A stretch of DNA of 64,000 nucleotides from Pseudonocardia sp. T1-2H (lineage in GTDB: Bacteria > Actinomycetota > Actinomycetes > Mycobacteriales > Pseudonocardiaceae), in contig NZ_JBBPCL010000001.1 of NCBI RefSeq assembly GCF_038039215.1, positions 5,890,001-5,954,000 of the forward strand. Reading direction: 5' to 3'. The notes below the pieces were generated by a model. That model was not told the origin of the DNA. It made no database searches and saw only the letters and a list, made by a program, of their open reading frames with translations. Made by a program: the position numbers and the translations under genes. This document shows positions 8,702 through 17,798 of this stretch, one piece after another. How positions within the stretch are numbered: position 1 is the first letter of the stretch; every line of letters begins with the position of its first letter.

Positions 8702-9436
8702 TCAGCGGCCCTGGTTCGCCACGCCCTTGATGGCCTCCTCCGCGGCGGCCGGGTCCAGGTAGACCCCGCCCGGCGTCGTGGGCTTCAGGTCGTCGTCGAG
8801 CTCGTAGCGCAGCGGGATGCCGGTGGGGATGTTGAGGCCGGCGATGTCCTCGTCGGATATCCCGTCGAGCTCCTCGACCAGGGCCCGCAGGGAGTTTCCG
8901 TGCGCCGCGACCAGCACCGTCCTCCCCGCCCGCAGGTCGGGCACGATGGCCTCGTCCCAGTACGGCAGCATGCGCGCGACGACGTCCGCGAGGCACTCGG
9001 TGAGCGGGGCCTCGATGCCGGCGTAGCGCGGGTCGCCGTCCTGGGACCACTCCGAGCCCTTCTCGATCGGCGGCGGCGGCACGTCGTAGGAGCGGCGCCA
9101 GGTCATGAACTGCTCCTCGCCGAACTCCTCGCGGATCTGCTTCTTGTCCTTGCCCTGCAGCGCGCCGTAGTGCCGCTCGTTGAGCCGCCAGTCGCGCCGG
9201 ACGGGGATCCAGTGCCGGTCGGCCGCGTCGAGGGCGAGGTTCGCGGTGTTGATCGCGCGGCGCAGCAGCGAGGTGTGCAGGACGTCCGGGAGCAGCCCGG
9301 CCTCCTTCATCAGCTCACCCCCGCGGACGGCCTCGGCCTCGCCGACCTCCGACAGGGGCACGTCGACCCATCCGGTGAACAGGTTCCTGACGTTCCAGTC
9401 GCTCTGTCCGTGGCGTAGTAGCACGAGTGTCGGCAT
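8702..9436 (-). CDS. gpmA: 2,3-bisphosphoglycerate-dependent phosphoglycerate mutase
   Basis: A 244-residue, full-length cofactor-dependent phosphoglycerate mutase that interconverts 3- and 2-phosphoglycerate in glycolysis and gluconeogenesis. The catalytic motif [10 protein letters not shown] contains the phosphorylated histidine (residue 9). [12 protein letters not shown], the [11 protein letters not shown] loop and [13 protein letters not shown] with the second active-site histidine are all present. It starts with ATG at 9436 and sits upstream of senX3-regX3 as in mycobacteria. It is probably transcribed from its own promoter in the 9437-9505 gap or with the MarR gene ahead of it. Confidence 0.95.
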   Translation of the reverse strand: MPTLVLLRHGQSDWNVRNLFTGWVDVPLSEVGEAEAVRGGELMKEAGLLPDVLHTSLLRRAINTANLALDAADRHWIPVRRDWRLNERHYGALQGKDKKQIREEFGEEQFMTWRRSYDVPPPPIEKGSEWSQDGDPRYAGIEAPLTECLADVVARMLPYWDEAIVPDLRAGRTVLVAAHGNSLRALVEELDGISDEDIAGLNIPTGIPLRYELDDDLKPTTPGGVYLDPAAAEEAIKGVANQGR

Positions 9437-9505
9437 GGCCGACAGCTTGCCAGCCGGAGCCCGCTCCAGCGGTGCGGACGTGAGGAGGATCAGGCGTGCG
9501 GAGGG

Positions 9506-9946
9506 TCAGTCCGCACAGGCGCCGGGGACGGGCGGGGCGTCCGGATCGGCGGTGAGCGGGCCGAGCATCGCGCGGCAGATCGCGGCGAGCTGACCGACCT
9601 GCTCGGCGCTCAGCACGTCGAACAGGTTCTCCCGGACGCTGCGCACGTGCCCGGGCGCAGCCGCGGTCAGCGCGGCCACACCCGCCGGCGTGAGCTCGGC
9701 GAAGGTGCTGCGCCGGTCGTCCGGGCAGGGGCGGCGCAGCACCCAGCCCTGCCGCTCGAGCCGGGCCACGGCGTGGCTGATCCGGCTCTGCGAGCTCTGG
9801 GTGATGTCCGCGAGCTCGCTCATCCGCAGCGTCCGGCCCGGTACCTCGGAGAGCATCGCCAGGATCTGGTAGTACGCCAGCGGCATCCCGGCCTCGCGTT
9901 GCAGCTGGCGGTCCAGCGCGCCGTCGAGCAGGGTCGTCGCCGCCAC
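9506..9946 (-). CDS. MarR-family transcriptional regulator (5' end uncertain, possible frameshift)
   Basis: From the GTG at 9946 the frame gives a 146-residue MarR winged-helix regulator. ELADITQSSQSRISHAVARL is the recognition-helix region and DDRRSTFAELTPAGVAAL the wing. The DNA just upstream still encodes the expected first helix in the same frame (RWLTAEERAAWLAFV), but no start codon exists there: a stop lies ahead. An ATG at 10002 would supply the missing start if the run of five C at 9992-9996 were one base longer, which suggests a one-base deletion or sequencing error. Divergent from a VOC-family gene with an operator-like palindrome between them, so it probably represses that gene in response to a small phenolic or electrophilic ligand (inference). 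Confidence 0.8.
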   Translation of the reverse strand: MAATTLLDGALDRQLQREAGMPLAYYQILAMLSEVPGRTLRMSELADITQSSQSRISHAVARLERQGWVLRRPCPDDRRSTFAELTPAGVAALTAAAPGHVRSVRENLFDVLSAEQVGQLAAICRAMLGPLTADPDAPPVPGACAD

Positions 9947-10026
9947 GAAGGCGAGCCATGCCGCGCGCTCCTCGGCGGTGAGCCAGCGCGTCCCCCGTCC
10001 ATGGCCGTGAGCCTACGACAGTCTGC

Positions 10027-10072
10027 TTGAACATTCATTCTTCTGCGCGTAGCGTCACTGTTGAAGTTTCAA
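10027..10072. promoter_or_regulatory. Candidate MarR operators between marR and the VOC gene
   Basis: A near-perfect palindrome TTGAAGTTTCAA lies at 10061-10072, 17 bases before the VOC start. A related half-degenerate copy, TTGAACATTCAT, starts at 10027. Paired TTGAA/TTCAA sites in a divergent intergenic region are typical MarR-type operators, so autoregulation plus control of the VOC gene is likely. Confidence 0.5.
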
Positions 10073-10088
10073 AGAGCGAGGAGCATCC

Positions 10089-10598
10089 ATGCCCGTCCAG
10101 CGCCTCAACCACGCCGTCCTCTACGTCCGCGACGTCGACCGGAGCGTGGCGTTCTACACAGAGGCGCTCGGGTTCCGGGTGAAGACGGCACTCCCGGGCC
10201 GGGCTGCGTTCCTGCAGGCGGAGGGCTCCACGAACGACCACGACCTCGGCCTGTTCGCGATCGGCGGGGAGGCCGGCGCCTCCACGGCCGGGCGCGGCGC
10301 AGTCGGGCTCTACCACCTGGCCTGGGAGGTGGACACGCTCGCCGAGCTCGCCCGGATCGCCGGCGTGCTCCGGGCGAACGGCGCGCTCGTCGGGGCGTCG
10401 GACCACGGCAGCACGAAGGCCCTCTACGCCCAGGACCCGGACGGCCTGGAGTTCGAGGTGAGCTGGCTGGTGCCGGCGGACCTGCTGTCCCCGGACACCG
10501 TCATGCGCACCGCCCCGCTCGACCTCGAAGCGGAGATCGCCCGCTACGGGGCCGAGACCGCCGGCGGCATCGGGGTGTCGGTGCCCGTCGCGCCCTGA
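10089..10598 (+). CDS. VOC-family protein (glyoxalase / extradiol dioxygenase fold)
   Basis: A 169-residue single-domain vicinal-oxygen-chelate protein. It starts RLNHAVLYVRDVDRSVAFYT, with the first metal-ligand histidine, has a second histidine in LYHLAWEVD, and ends its fold with DPDGLEFEVSWLV, which holds the metal-ligand glutamate. That set fits a metal-dependent lyase, dioxygenase or resistance protein; the substrate is not readable from sequence. ATG at 10089 has gcgaggagc upstream. It is transcribed away from the MarR gene, so it is probably that repressor's target. Confidence 0.85.
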   Translation: MPVQRLNHAVLYVRDVDRSVAFYTEALGFRVKTALPGRAAFLQAEGSTNDHDLGLFAIGGEAGASTAGRGAVGLYHLAWEVDTLAELARIAGVLRANGALVGASDHGSTKALYAQDPDGLEFEVSWLVPADLLSPDTVMRTAPLDLEAEIARYGAETAGGIGVSVPVAP

Positions 10599-10776
10599 GA
10601 GCTGCCGTGGTGCGGCGAGCCGCACAGGGCAGGCGGCATCGGCCGGACGGCCGACACGGGTCGCCGCTCGTATCCCGCGAGCGACCACCCGTCGCGCGGC
10701 CGAGGCGACGGCGGGACCTCCCCGGACATGCCCAGCTAGCCTCAGCTCCAACTTGACCAGGAGATGGGGGTCCCGT

Positions 10777-11733
10777 ATGTCACCTGCCGCACTGCCAACC
10801 GCCGATCCCTTACCGGATGGGGGGTTGCGCCATGACGGCCTGTTCTATGCCGACGACGCGAGCTACCTCGGCGGGCTCCTGGACTTCGTCCACGGCGGGT
10901 TGCGTCGGGACGAGCCAGTTCTCGTCGCCGTCCCGGGCCGCAACCTGGAGCTGGTCCGCGACGGCCTCGGCGGCGACGCCCGGCGGGTCCGGCTCGCGGA
11001 CATGGCGGTGGCCGGCCGCAATCCCGGCCGCATCATCGGCACGGTGCTGCGGGCGTTCGCCGAGGAGCACGCGGGACGGAGGGTCCGGATCGTCGGGGAG
11101 CCGATCTGGGCCGGTCGTTCGGACGAGGAGTACCCGGCCTGCGCGGAGCACGAGGCGCTGATCAATGTCGCCCTGGCGGACACCCTGGTGCACGTGATCT
11201 GCCCGTACGACAGCACCCGGCTGAGCGAGCCGGTGCTGGAGGACGCGCTGCGGACACATCCGGACATCAGCGACGGCACGAGCCGCTGGACCAGCCCGGG
11301 GTACGTGGACCCGGTCGTCACGGCGCGCTCGTTCGACCGGCCGCTGCCTCCGCCGCCCGACGACGCGGACCTGGTCGTGCTCAGCACCCTGACCGGCCCG
11401 CGCGGCGCCCGGCACCGGGTCCACGAGATCGCCGAGCAGGCCGGGATGGCGTCGGAGCGGATCTCGGACCTGCGCCGCATCGTGCAGGAGCTCGCGGTCA
11501 ACACGATCGTCCACTCGGGCGGCTGCGGGGTGCTCCTGGCCTGGGTCGCCGAGGGCGAGGTCCGGGTGGAGCTGCAGGACAGCGGCCGGATCCCGGACGT
11601 CCTCGCCGGGCGCCGCCATCCCGGCCGCGGACACGAGGACCACGGGTTGTGGCTGGTCAACCGGCTGGCGGACCTCGTCCGGATCCACCGGCACCCGGAG
11701 GGAACGGACGTGCGGATCCACGTCCGGGTGTAG
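10777..11733 (+). CDS. RsbA-like regulator: MEDS sensory domain plus GHKL anti-sigma kinase domain
   Basis: A 318-residue cytosolic protein. The first ~170 residues form a MEDS (DcmR-like) sensory domain: HDGLFYADDASYLGGLLDF, then VLVAVPGRN and VRIVGEPIWAGRSDEEYPAC. The last ~110 residues are a HATPase_c_2 domain of the RsbW/SpoIIAB type, with LRRIVQELAVNTIVHSGG (N box) and HEDHGLWLVNRLADLVRI. Proteins of this make-up serve as anti-sigma-factor kinases or partner-switch regulators in actinobacteria. No sigma factor or antagonist lies next to it, so its target is unknown. ATG at 10777 is chosen because AGGAG lies 12 bases ahead; TTG at 10753 in the same frame is less likely. Confidence 0.8.
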   Translation: MSPAALPTADPLPDGGLRHDGLFYADDASYLGGLLDFVHGGLRRDEPVLVAVPGRNLELVRDGLGGDARRVRLADMAVAGRNPGRIIGTVLRAFAEEHAGRRVRIVGEPIWAGRSDEEYPACAEHEALINVALADTLVHVICPYDSTRLSEPVLEDALRTHPDISDGTSRWTSPGYVDPVVTARSFDRPLPPPPDDADLVVLSTLTGPRGARHRVHEIAEQAGMASERISDLRRIVQELAVNTIVHSGGCGVLLAWVAEGEVRVELQDSGRIPDVLAGRRHPGRGHEDHGLWLVNRLADLVRIHRHPEGTDVRIHVRV

Positions 11734-11750
11734 GTGCACAGGCCGGACGG

Positions 11751-12518
11751 CTAGGGCCTGTTCGGGCCGAGCTCCATCTGGTAGCCGTCCCGCGCGGAGA
11801 ACTGCGCGGTGAGGGTGAACCGGTCCCCGCGGACGAGCGTGTGCCGCCACTCGACGGGCACCCCGCCCGAGCTGCCCAGGCGTTCGATGGCGAGCGCCGC
11901 GACCCCGGGCCCGATGCCCAGCAGCCGCCGCTCCTCCTCCGTCGGGATCACCGCGCGGATGTTCTCCCGGCCGCCCGCGACGCGGATCCCGCAGAGCCGC
12001 GCCAGCTCGTCGTAGAGGCCGGTGTGGGTGAAGTCGACGTCGAGCAGCGCGGCCGCCAGGTCCTCCGGCAGCCACACCCGGTCGACGGCCAGCGGCTCGC
12101 CGTCCGCAAGGCGCAGGCGTTCGAGATGGACGAGCGGCGTGGACTCCTCCCGGCCGAGCCGCGCGGCGACCACCCCGTCCGCGCGGACGTCCAGGGTGTG
12201 CACGACGCTGCGCTGCACGCGGCCCGTGCCCTCGACCGCGGAGAACAGGCTGTAGATCGCGCCGAGCTGCTGCTCGATCTCCATCGGCGCGGCCAGCCGG
12301 GGCGCGCGGCCCCGCCCGGCGACGACCACGCCCTCGTCCCGCAGCCGGCGCAGCGCCTCGCGCACGGTGTGCCGGCTGACCCCGTACTCGGCGACGAGGG
12401 CCAACTCGCCGGGGAACGCGGCGTCGAACTCGTGGGCGTCGAGCCGGGTGCGCAGGTCCGCGAGCAGCTGCGCCCACAACGGAGCCGCCCCGTTGCGGAC
12501 CAACGTGCCGGCCGGCAT
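11751..12518 (-). CDS. GntR-family (HutC/UTRA) transcriptional regulator
   Basis: A 255-residue regulator. The amino-terminal GntR winged helix (about residues 12-80) contains [20 protein letters not shown] and [18 protein letters not shown]. It is followed by a UTRA ligand-binding domain (about 95-245) with the closing [23 protein letters not shown] domains bind sugars, amino acids or similar small effectors, and which one cannot be told. It is divergent from the ynfA-type gene with a 56-bp gap, a possible shared control region. There is no metabolic operon beside it to indicate a target. Confidence 0.88.
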   Translation of the reverse strand: MPAGTLVRNGAAPLWAQLLADLRTRLDAHEFDAAFPGELALVAEYGVSRHTVREALRRLRDEGVVVAGRGRAPRLAAPMEIEQQLGAIYSLFSAVEGTGRVQRSVVHTLDVRADGVVAARLGREESTPLVHLERLRLADGEPLAVDRVWLPEDLAAALLDVDFTHTGLYDELARLCGIRVAGGRENIRAVIPTEEERRLLGIGPGVAALAIERLGSSGGVPVEWRHTLVRGDRFTLTAQFSARDGYQMELGPNRP

Positions 12519-12574
12519 CCGCCACCCCTTCCTCGACGTGCCGGGAGAGCCTATCCGGCTACCCTCCCCGGATC

Positions 12575-12910
12575 GTGACGGTCCTCCGCTCGATCGCCCT
12601 CTTCGTGCTCGCCGCGGTCGCGGAGATCGGCGGCGCGTGGCTCGTCTGGCAGGGCGTCCGCGAGCACCGGGGCCTGCTGTGGATGGGCGCCGGCGTCGTC
12701 GCCCTGGGAATCTACGGCTTCGTCGCGACCCTGCAGCCGGACGCGAACTTCGGCCGGATCCTGGCCGCGTACGGCGGGGTGTTCGTCGCCGGTTCGCTGG
12801 CGTGGGCGATGGCGGTCGACGGGTTCCGGCCGGACCGGTTCGACGTCGTTGGCGCCGCGATCTGCCTGCTCGGCGTCGGCGTGATCATGTACGGGCCCCG
12901 GGCGGCCTGA
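12575..12910 (+). CDS. UPF0060/YnfA-family small membrane protein
   Basis: A 111-residue protein with four predicted transmembrane helices (about 5-22, 33-52, 62-80 and 90-107), matching the YnfA family in length and in motifs: [53 protein letters not shown] and [17 protein letters not shown]. The fold is related to small multidrug resistance transporters; a physiological substrate is not established. GTG start at 12575, divergent from the GntR regulator. Confidence 0.9.
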   Translation: MTVLRSIALFVLAAVAEIGGAWLVWQGVREHRGLLWMGAGVVALGIYGFVATLQPDANFGRILAAYGGVFVAGSLAWAMAVDGFRPDRFDVVGAAICLLGVGVIMYGPRAA

Positions 12911-13006
12911 CCGGCTCAGCTCGGGTCGCGGCGGAGGCGGCCGCGCGGGCCCGGCGGTTCCGCACGACCCGCCGCCCGAGGAACCCGGTGGGCGACTCCG
13001 TTGGTC

Positions 13007-13046
13007 GTGCGCGGAAATCGTCGCCCTGGCAACGAGAAACGCGCAC
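13007..13046. repeat. 40-bp palindromic repeat, copy 1
   Basis: The left arm begins GTGCGCGGAAATCGTCGCC and the right arm ends AACGAGAAACGCGCAC; the right arm has decayed relative to other copies. It lies between the convergent ends of the ynfA-type and YbjN genes. Confidence 0.85.
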
Positions 13047-13054
13047 GGCTAGAA

Positions 13055-13540
13055 CTAGAAGAGGTGCTCGAACGCCTTCAGGTTCGCCAGGGACTCCCCG
13101 CGCTCCGTCCGCCACGCGTACTCCCGGCGGATCGAAGAGGCGAAGCCCAGCTCGAGGAACGTGTTGAAGTCCCCGTCCGCTGCCTCCAGGACCTGGCCGA
13201 GCACCCGGTCCAGCTCCTCGGCGTCCACGGCGTGCAGCGGGATCCGACCCAGCAGGTGGATGTCCCCGACCCGGTCCAACGCGTAGTGCACCCCGTAGAG
13301 GCGGGCATTGCGCTGCAGCATGAAGCGGTAGACGCCCTCGTGGTTCTCGTCCGGCTGCCGGCAGACGAAGGCCTGCACGAACAGGGTCCGGTCCCGCACG
13401 AGCAGCCAGGTCGGCGTCTGCAGGCGGTTCGTGCCCGGCAGCTGGACGAGGTACTGCCCGGCCTCCTGCCGGGTGTGCTCGACGTCCAGCTCCGCCAGCG
13501 CGGCGCCGATCGTCGCGTCGGGGTCCTGCTGGTCGGTCAC
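13055..13540 (-). CDS. YbjN-domain protein (type III secretion chaperone-like fold)
   Basis: A 161-residue protein of the YbjN superfamily as found next to mshA in actinobacteria (Rv0487-like). Recognisable segments are QYLVQLPGTNRLQTPTWLLV, VYRFMLQRNARLYGVHYALD, GDIHLLGRIPLHAVDAEELD and the closing LANLKAFEHLF. The fold is related to type III secretion chaperones, but no secretion system is implied; the function in actinobacteria is unknown. GTG start at 13540, 13 bases after the mshA stop on the same strand, so it is most likely cotranscribed with mshA. Confidence 0.88.
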   Translation of the reverse strand: MTDQQDPDATIGAALAELDVEHTRQEAGQYLVQLPGTNRLQTPTWLLVRDRTLFVQAFVCRQPDENHEGVYRFMLQRNARLYGVHYALDRVGDIHLLGRIPLHAVDAEELDRVLGQVLEAADGDFNTFLELGFASSIRREYAWRTERGESLANLKAFEHLF

Positions 13541-13553
13541 CGCGGTTCTCCGA

Positions 13554-14870
13554 TCATGCGTCGACGATCCCCGCGAGCGCGCTCCGCCGCATCCGGGCCG
13601 TGAACTCGTCCGCCGCGCCGGCGTAGGTGTCCAGGAGCGCGTCGGTCGTGCGGTCCCAGGAGAACTCCCGCGCGTGGACGACAGCGCCGAGCGCCAGCTC
13701 GTCCCGCCGGCGGGGCGCCAGGGCGACCCGGGCCAGCGCGTCGGCCCACTGACCGGAACCGTGCCCGGGGACCAGCAACCCCGAGCGGCCGTCGGCGACC
13801 GCGACCGGCAGCCCGCCGACCCGCGCCGCGACGACCGGCGTCCCGCAGGCCTGCGCCTCCAGCGCGACCAGCCCGAAGGACTCGTTGTGGCTCGGGACCG
13901 CGACGACGTCCGCCGCCCGGTAGACGTCCGCGAGCCCCTCGCCCTGCGGCGGCAGGAACCGCATGACGTCGGTGATGCCGAGGCTGTCCGCGAGGCGGTG
14001 CAGCGACGTCGGCTCGGTGAGCCCGCTGCCCGACGGGCCGCCCACGATCAGCACGACGAGCCGATCGCGCAGCGACGGATCGCGGTGCAACAGCTCGGCG
14101 GCCGCGCGGAGCAGCACGTCCGGGGCCTTGAGCGGCTGGATCCGGCCGACGAAGGCGAGCACGACGGCGTCCGGCGCGAGCCCGAGCGCGGCGCGCGAGG
14201 CCAGCCGGTCACCGGGCTGGAAGCGGTCGAGGTCCACACCCGGCGGGACGGCGACGGTGCGCAGCGGGTCCGCGCCGCACAGCTCGACGAGCTGGCGGGC
14301 CTCGGCCTCGGTGTTGGCGACCAGCCGGTCCGCCTCGGCCACGACCTGGTCCTCGCCGATCACCCGGACCATCGGCTCCGGGGTGTCCCCCTCGGCCAGC
14401 GCGGCGTTCTTGACCCGGGCGAGGGTGTGCGCGCTGTGCACGAGCGGCACGCCCCAGCGGTCCCGGGCGAGCCAGCCGACCTGGCCGGAGAGCCAGTAGT
14501 GCGAGTGCACGACGCCGTACCAGCCCGGCTCCTGCCGGGCCTCGGCGCGCAGCACGCCCGCGGTGAAGGCGCAGAGCTGGCTGGGCAGGTCCTGCTTGCC
14601 GAGCCCCTCGAACGGGCCGGCGGCGACGTGCCGGACGAGGACACCGGGCGCGAGCTCCGCGACGGGTGGCTGCTCCGACGACGTGGCGCGGGTGAAGATC
14701 TCGACGGGCACACCGCGGCGGGCCATCCGGACGGCCGTCTCGACGATGTAGACGTTCATCCCGCCGGCGTCGCCGGTGCCGGGCTGCTCCAACGGCGAGG
14801 TGTGCACGGACAGCACGGCCACCCGGCCGGGCCGGTTGCCGGGACGTCGGTGGCCCAACGGATCTCTCAC
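13554..14870 (-). CDS. mshA: D-inositol-3-phosphate glycosyltransferase (mycothiol biosynthesis)
   Basis: A 438-residue GT4-family glycosyltransferase that joins N-acetylglucosamine from UDP-GlcNAc to inositol-3-phosphate, the first step of mycothiol synthesis. The family fingerprint is complete: [20 protein letters not shown] and [10 protein letters not shown] at the acceptor site, [63 protein letters not shown] and the nucleotide-sugar motif [23 protein letters not shown] at 14870. mycothiol is the actinobacterial thiol buffer, which supports the taxonomic call. The following YbjN gene is a conserved neighbour. Confidence 0.94.
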   Translation of the reverse strand: MRDPLGHRRPGNRPGRVAVLSVHTSPLEQPGTGDAGGMNVYIVETAVRMARRGVPVEIFTRATSSEQPPVAELAPGVLVRHVAAGPFEGLGKQDLPSQLCAFTAGVLRAEARQEPGWYGVVHSHYWLSGQVGWLARDRWGVPLVHSAHTLARVKNAALAEGDTPEPMVRVIGEDQVVAEADRLVANTEAEARQLVELCGADPLRTVAVPPGVDLDRFQPGDRLASRAALGLAPDAVVLAFVGRIQPLKAPDVLLRAAAELLHRDPSLRDRLVVLIVGGPSGSGLTEPTSLHRLADSLGITDVMRFLPPQGEGLADVYRAADVVAVPSHNESFGLVALEAQACGTPVVAARVGGLPVAVADGRSGLLVPGHGSGQWADALARVALAPRRRDELALGAVVHAREFSWDRTTDALLDTYAGAADEFTARMRRSALAGIVDA

Positions 14871-14900
14871 GTACTCGTTCCTAGCATGCAGGCCGTCGCG

Positions 14901-17798
14901 TCACCCATCCGTGGGGTCCGCACCGTGATCGGCCAGCGAGGCCAGCAACGCCCGTACGGGATCGGCGGCGTGCCACCGTCCACCGGCATCGGGCCAGGCC
15001 GGGACGCTGCGGACCCCCTGTTCGGGCCGCCGCAGCCGTATCCGCAGATCGTCGTGCCGGCGCAGCTCACCGGCCGGCACGTCGACGCCGAGTGTGTGGC
15101 ACACCACGAGGACCTCGGGCAGCGCGGACCACGCGACCGGCTCGCCCTCCCCCACGACCTCCGCCGCCACGACGTCGGAGGAGAGCGGGAGGTCGAGCAG
15201 CTCGGCGAGCGCGGCCGGGTCCCCGCCGCCCACCAGCTCGCCCGCGGGCAGCACGGCCGCGGTCCACGGGGCGTCGAGGACGACCGCGTCGTCGACCGCC
15301 ACGACGCCGCCGGCGAGCGAGCGGGCGCGTTCCGGCAGCTCGAGCCGGTCGACGTCCACCAGCCCCTCGACGAGCGCCTCCGCCAGCGCGGCGTGTGCGG
15401 CCAGGGCGAGCCCCGCGTCCGGGGTGCGGGCGGGGTCGCCGAGCCGGGCGAGCAGGTCCGCGGCGTCGTCGGTCGAGCGGACGACGAGCCCGGCGCGCAC
15501 CCCGATCGCGGCGAGCAGCGTCTCGTCGACCCCGGTGTCCGGGACCGGGTCGTGGAACCCGGCGAGCGCGGACGCCGAGGGCAGTCGCCAGTACGCCGGC
15601 AGCCGGCCCCCGAGCAGGGCGTTGCGGGCGAGCCACCAGCCCGTGTAGCCACCGCTGAGCAGCACCGCGGCCCGGGTGTCCGGCTCCGCGGCGAGCAGCC
15701 GCAGCGCGGCCGGCCAGGCGTCGTCCGCGACGAGGTCGAGGTCCCGGACCGCGACGACCCGGGCGGGCCCGCTCTCGAGGGAGTCCCACCACAGGTCCTC
15801 GTCGTGCAGCTCGTGGTCCGGCCCGACCGGCTCCTCGTCGACGACCACGGCGAACCCGTCCAGCACCCCGGCTGCGACGAGCGCCGCCCGCGGGAACCGC
15901 GCAGCCCACCGCCCGTCCAGGACCCCGACCGGCGCATCCGGATCGAGCAGCGGTGCCAGGGCCGCGTCCGGGAGCATCAGCTCGTCGGCGCGGGACGGGT
16001 TCCCCTCGGAGTCCGGCAGGGCGAGGGCCCCCACCCCGGCGACGCGGTCACCGGTCGCGCCGAGCAGGCCGAGGACCGCCGCGGCCAGCGGTTCCGGGTC
16101 CAGCCCGGCGTCCGCGTCGTCGAGGGAGCGGTCGACGGCGTCCTGCAACGCCGGGTGCTCCAGCAGCGACGCCGGGTCGGCGGCGCCGGCGCCGAGGCGG
16201 GCCAGCAACGGGTGGACGGCCTCGGGCGCGGCCACGTGCAGGCCCGGCAGACCCAGCTCCGCGACCGCCCGGACCGCGCGGTCCGCGTCCGGCTCGGCCA
16301 GGAGAACCGACGCGGCCCCGGCCGCCAGCCGCCCGTCGGCGAGCGGCACGGGCAACGCCCGCAGCTCCTCGGCCAGCCCCGGAACGGTCTCCGCGGCCGG
16401 CTCCAGGGCGGCGTAGAGGTCGCGCCACCAGGTGTCCGGCCGCTCGACGCGCAGCAGCCGCTCGGTCAGCTCGGCTGCCGGGACGCGGGTGACCCCCAGC
16501 TCCTGCAGCGCGCCCAACCCGGATTCCGGGACGTCGACCAGCCGCTCGAACGCCGGATCGGCGGCGGCGAGCAGCGCGGGCAGCCCCTCGGCGCCGGGGA
16601 CGTCCAGCCACTCGGCCCGCCGGGGCGCGAGCGCCGGGCCGGCCGCCCCGGGCAGCCACGCGCCGTCCCGCAGCACGTCGAGCAGGGCCTCGCGGAGCAG
16701 GCCGTCGAGCGGGGAGGCCGGGAACCCGGGCTCCGGGACGAGCGCGGTGCGCTCGGCGGGCGGGACGGACTCGACGAGGTCGAGGTAGGCCGCGGCGGCC
16801 TCCCGGACGAGGGCGTCCGTGAGCGGGCCGGGGCGGACGCGGCGGCGGTCCGGTTCCAGGGGCAGAGTCGCGATCAGCCGGGCGGGCAGGGTCAGCCGCT
16901 CACCGCTGGCCGTCGGGGCGTGCAGCACCTCGCCGGCGGGCAGCGGGCCGTCGAGCGGAAGGGCCCAGCAGACGGACCAGGAGCGGCGTTCGCGCTGCTC
17001 GACGGCGGTGTCGGCGGTGGCCTCGTCCAGAGCCCCGGAGCGGCGGGCGAGCCGCCACCGCCGGCCCCCGACGGTCGCGACGTCCCCGTCGTCCGTCCGC
17101 ACGAGCACGGTCTCGCCGACGGCGATCTCGGCCAGGTCCGGCAGCGCGAGCAGCAGGTCCGGGGCCGCCGCGCGGGCCTCGGCGAGCAGGGCCTCGCCGT
17201 CGGTCCCGGGACGCAGCGGGAGCCGGACCTCGGTGTCGTAGCCGTCCGGCGGGGCCGGCTCGTCCGCGTCGACCGGCCAGACCAGCCGCAGCACCGGGAG
17301 CTGCCCGGCGCGGCGGGCCAGCTCGGCCGCGGGGCCGGGCAGCGCGACGACCTCCTCGGCGGTCCGGACGGCCGAGAACCGCACCCCGCGTCCGGCCGCC
17401 GCGACGATCCGGGGCTCGGGGGACACCGGGACGACCGCCGCGAACCCGACGCCGAAGCGTCCGACGGAGCCGTGGTCGTCCCGCTTGGCGGAGGCGCGGA
17501 GCGAGGCGAGGGCCGCGACCCCGGCCGCGTCGAGGGGCGCACCGGTGTTGGCGACGCGCAGCTCGCCGCCGGCCAGCGAGACCCGGAGCCGACCGGGACG
17601 ACCGGCGGCGCGGGCGGCGTCCGCGGCGTTCTGCGCGAGCTCGACGAACCACGCCTCCGCGTAGCCGCCGAGCAGCAGGTCCTCCTCGGCGTTCGCGTCC
17701 TCGCGGAAGCGGGTGGGCGAGGCGGCCCAGGCCGCGAGGACGGCGTCGCGGAGCGCGGCCGTCGAGAAGGGATCGGGCGCGCTCAGGACGGTGCTCAG
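14901..17798 (-). CDS. Large GHKL (sacsin/Hsp90-type) ATP-binding protein, probable CTG start
   Basis: A ~965-residue protein with an amino-terminal Bergerat-fold ATPase. AWFVELAQNAADAARAAG is the N box, LRVANTGAPLDAAGVAAL the G1 region and GRFGVGFAAVVPVS the G2 region, as in sacsin-type and Hsp90-like ATPases. The long remainder is Ala/Leu/Asp-rich and has no motif I recognise. The family is widespread in actinobacteria beside DUF3027 genes and has no assigned function. No ATG, GTG or TTG is found in frame near the conserved beginning. A CTG at 17796-17798 overlaps the upstream TGA stop as CTGA, mimicking the usual ATGA coupling; a second CTG is at 17786. The start is therefore uncertain. 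Confidence 0.75.
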   Translation of the reverse strand: MSTVLSAPDPFSTAALRDAVLAAWAASPTRFREDANAEEDLLLGGYAEAWFVELAQNAADAARAAGRPGRLRVSLAGGELRVANTGAPLDAAGVAALASLRASAKRDDHGSVGRFGVGFAAVVPVSPEPRIVAAAGRGVRFSAVRTAEEVVALPGPAAELARRAGQLPVLRLVWPVDADEPAPPDGYDTEVRLPLRPGTDGEALLAEARAAAPDLLLALPDLAEIAVGETVLVRTDDGDVATVGGRRWRLARRSGALDEATADTAVEQRERRSWSVCWALPLDGPLPAGEVLHAPTASGERLTLPARLIATLPLEPDRRRVRPGPLTDALVREAAAAYLDLVESVPPAERTALVPEPGFPASPLDGLLREALLDVLRDGAWLPGAAGPALAPRRAEWLDVPGAEGLPALLAAADPAFERLVDVPESGLGALQELGVTRVPAAELTERLLRVERPDTWWRDLYAALEPAAETVPGLAEELRALPVPLADGRLAAGAASVLLAEPDADRAVRAVAELGLPGLHVAAPEAVHPLLARLGAGAADPASLLEHPALQDAVDRSLDDADAGLDPEPLAAAVLGLLGATGDRVAGVGALALPDSEGNPSRADELMLPDAALAPLLDPDAPVGVLDGRWAARFPRAALVAAGVLDGFAVVVDEEPVGPDHELHDEDLWWDSLESGPARVVAVRDLDLVADDAWPAALRLLAAEPDTRAAVLLSGGYTGWWLARNALLGGRLPAYWRLPSASALAGFHDPVPDTGVDETLLAAIGVRAGLVVRSTDDAADLLARLGDPARTPDAGLALAAHAALAEALVEGLVDVDRLELPERARSLAGGVVAVDDAVVLDAPWTAAVLPAGELVGGGDPAALAELLDLPLSSDVVAAEVVGEGEPVAWSALPEVLVVCHTLGVDVPAGELRRHDDLRIRLRRPEQGVRSVPAWPDAGGRWHAADPVRALLASLADHGADPTDG

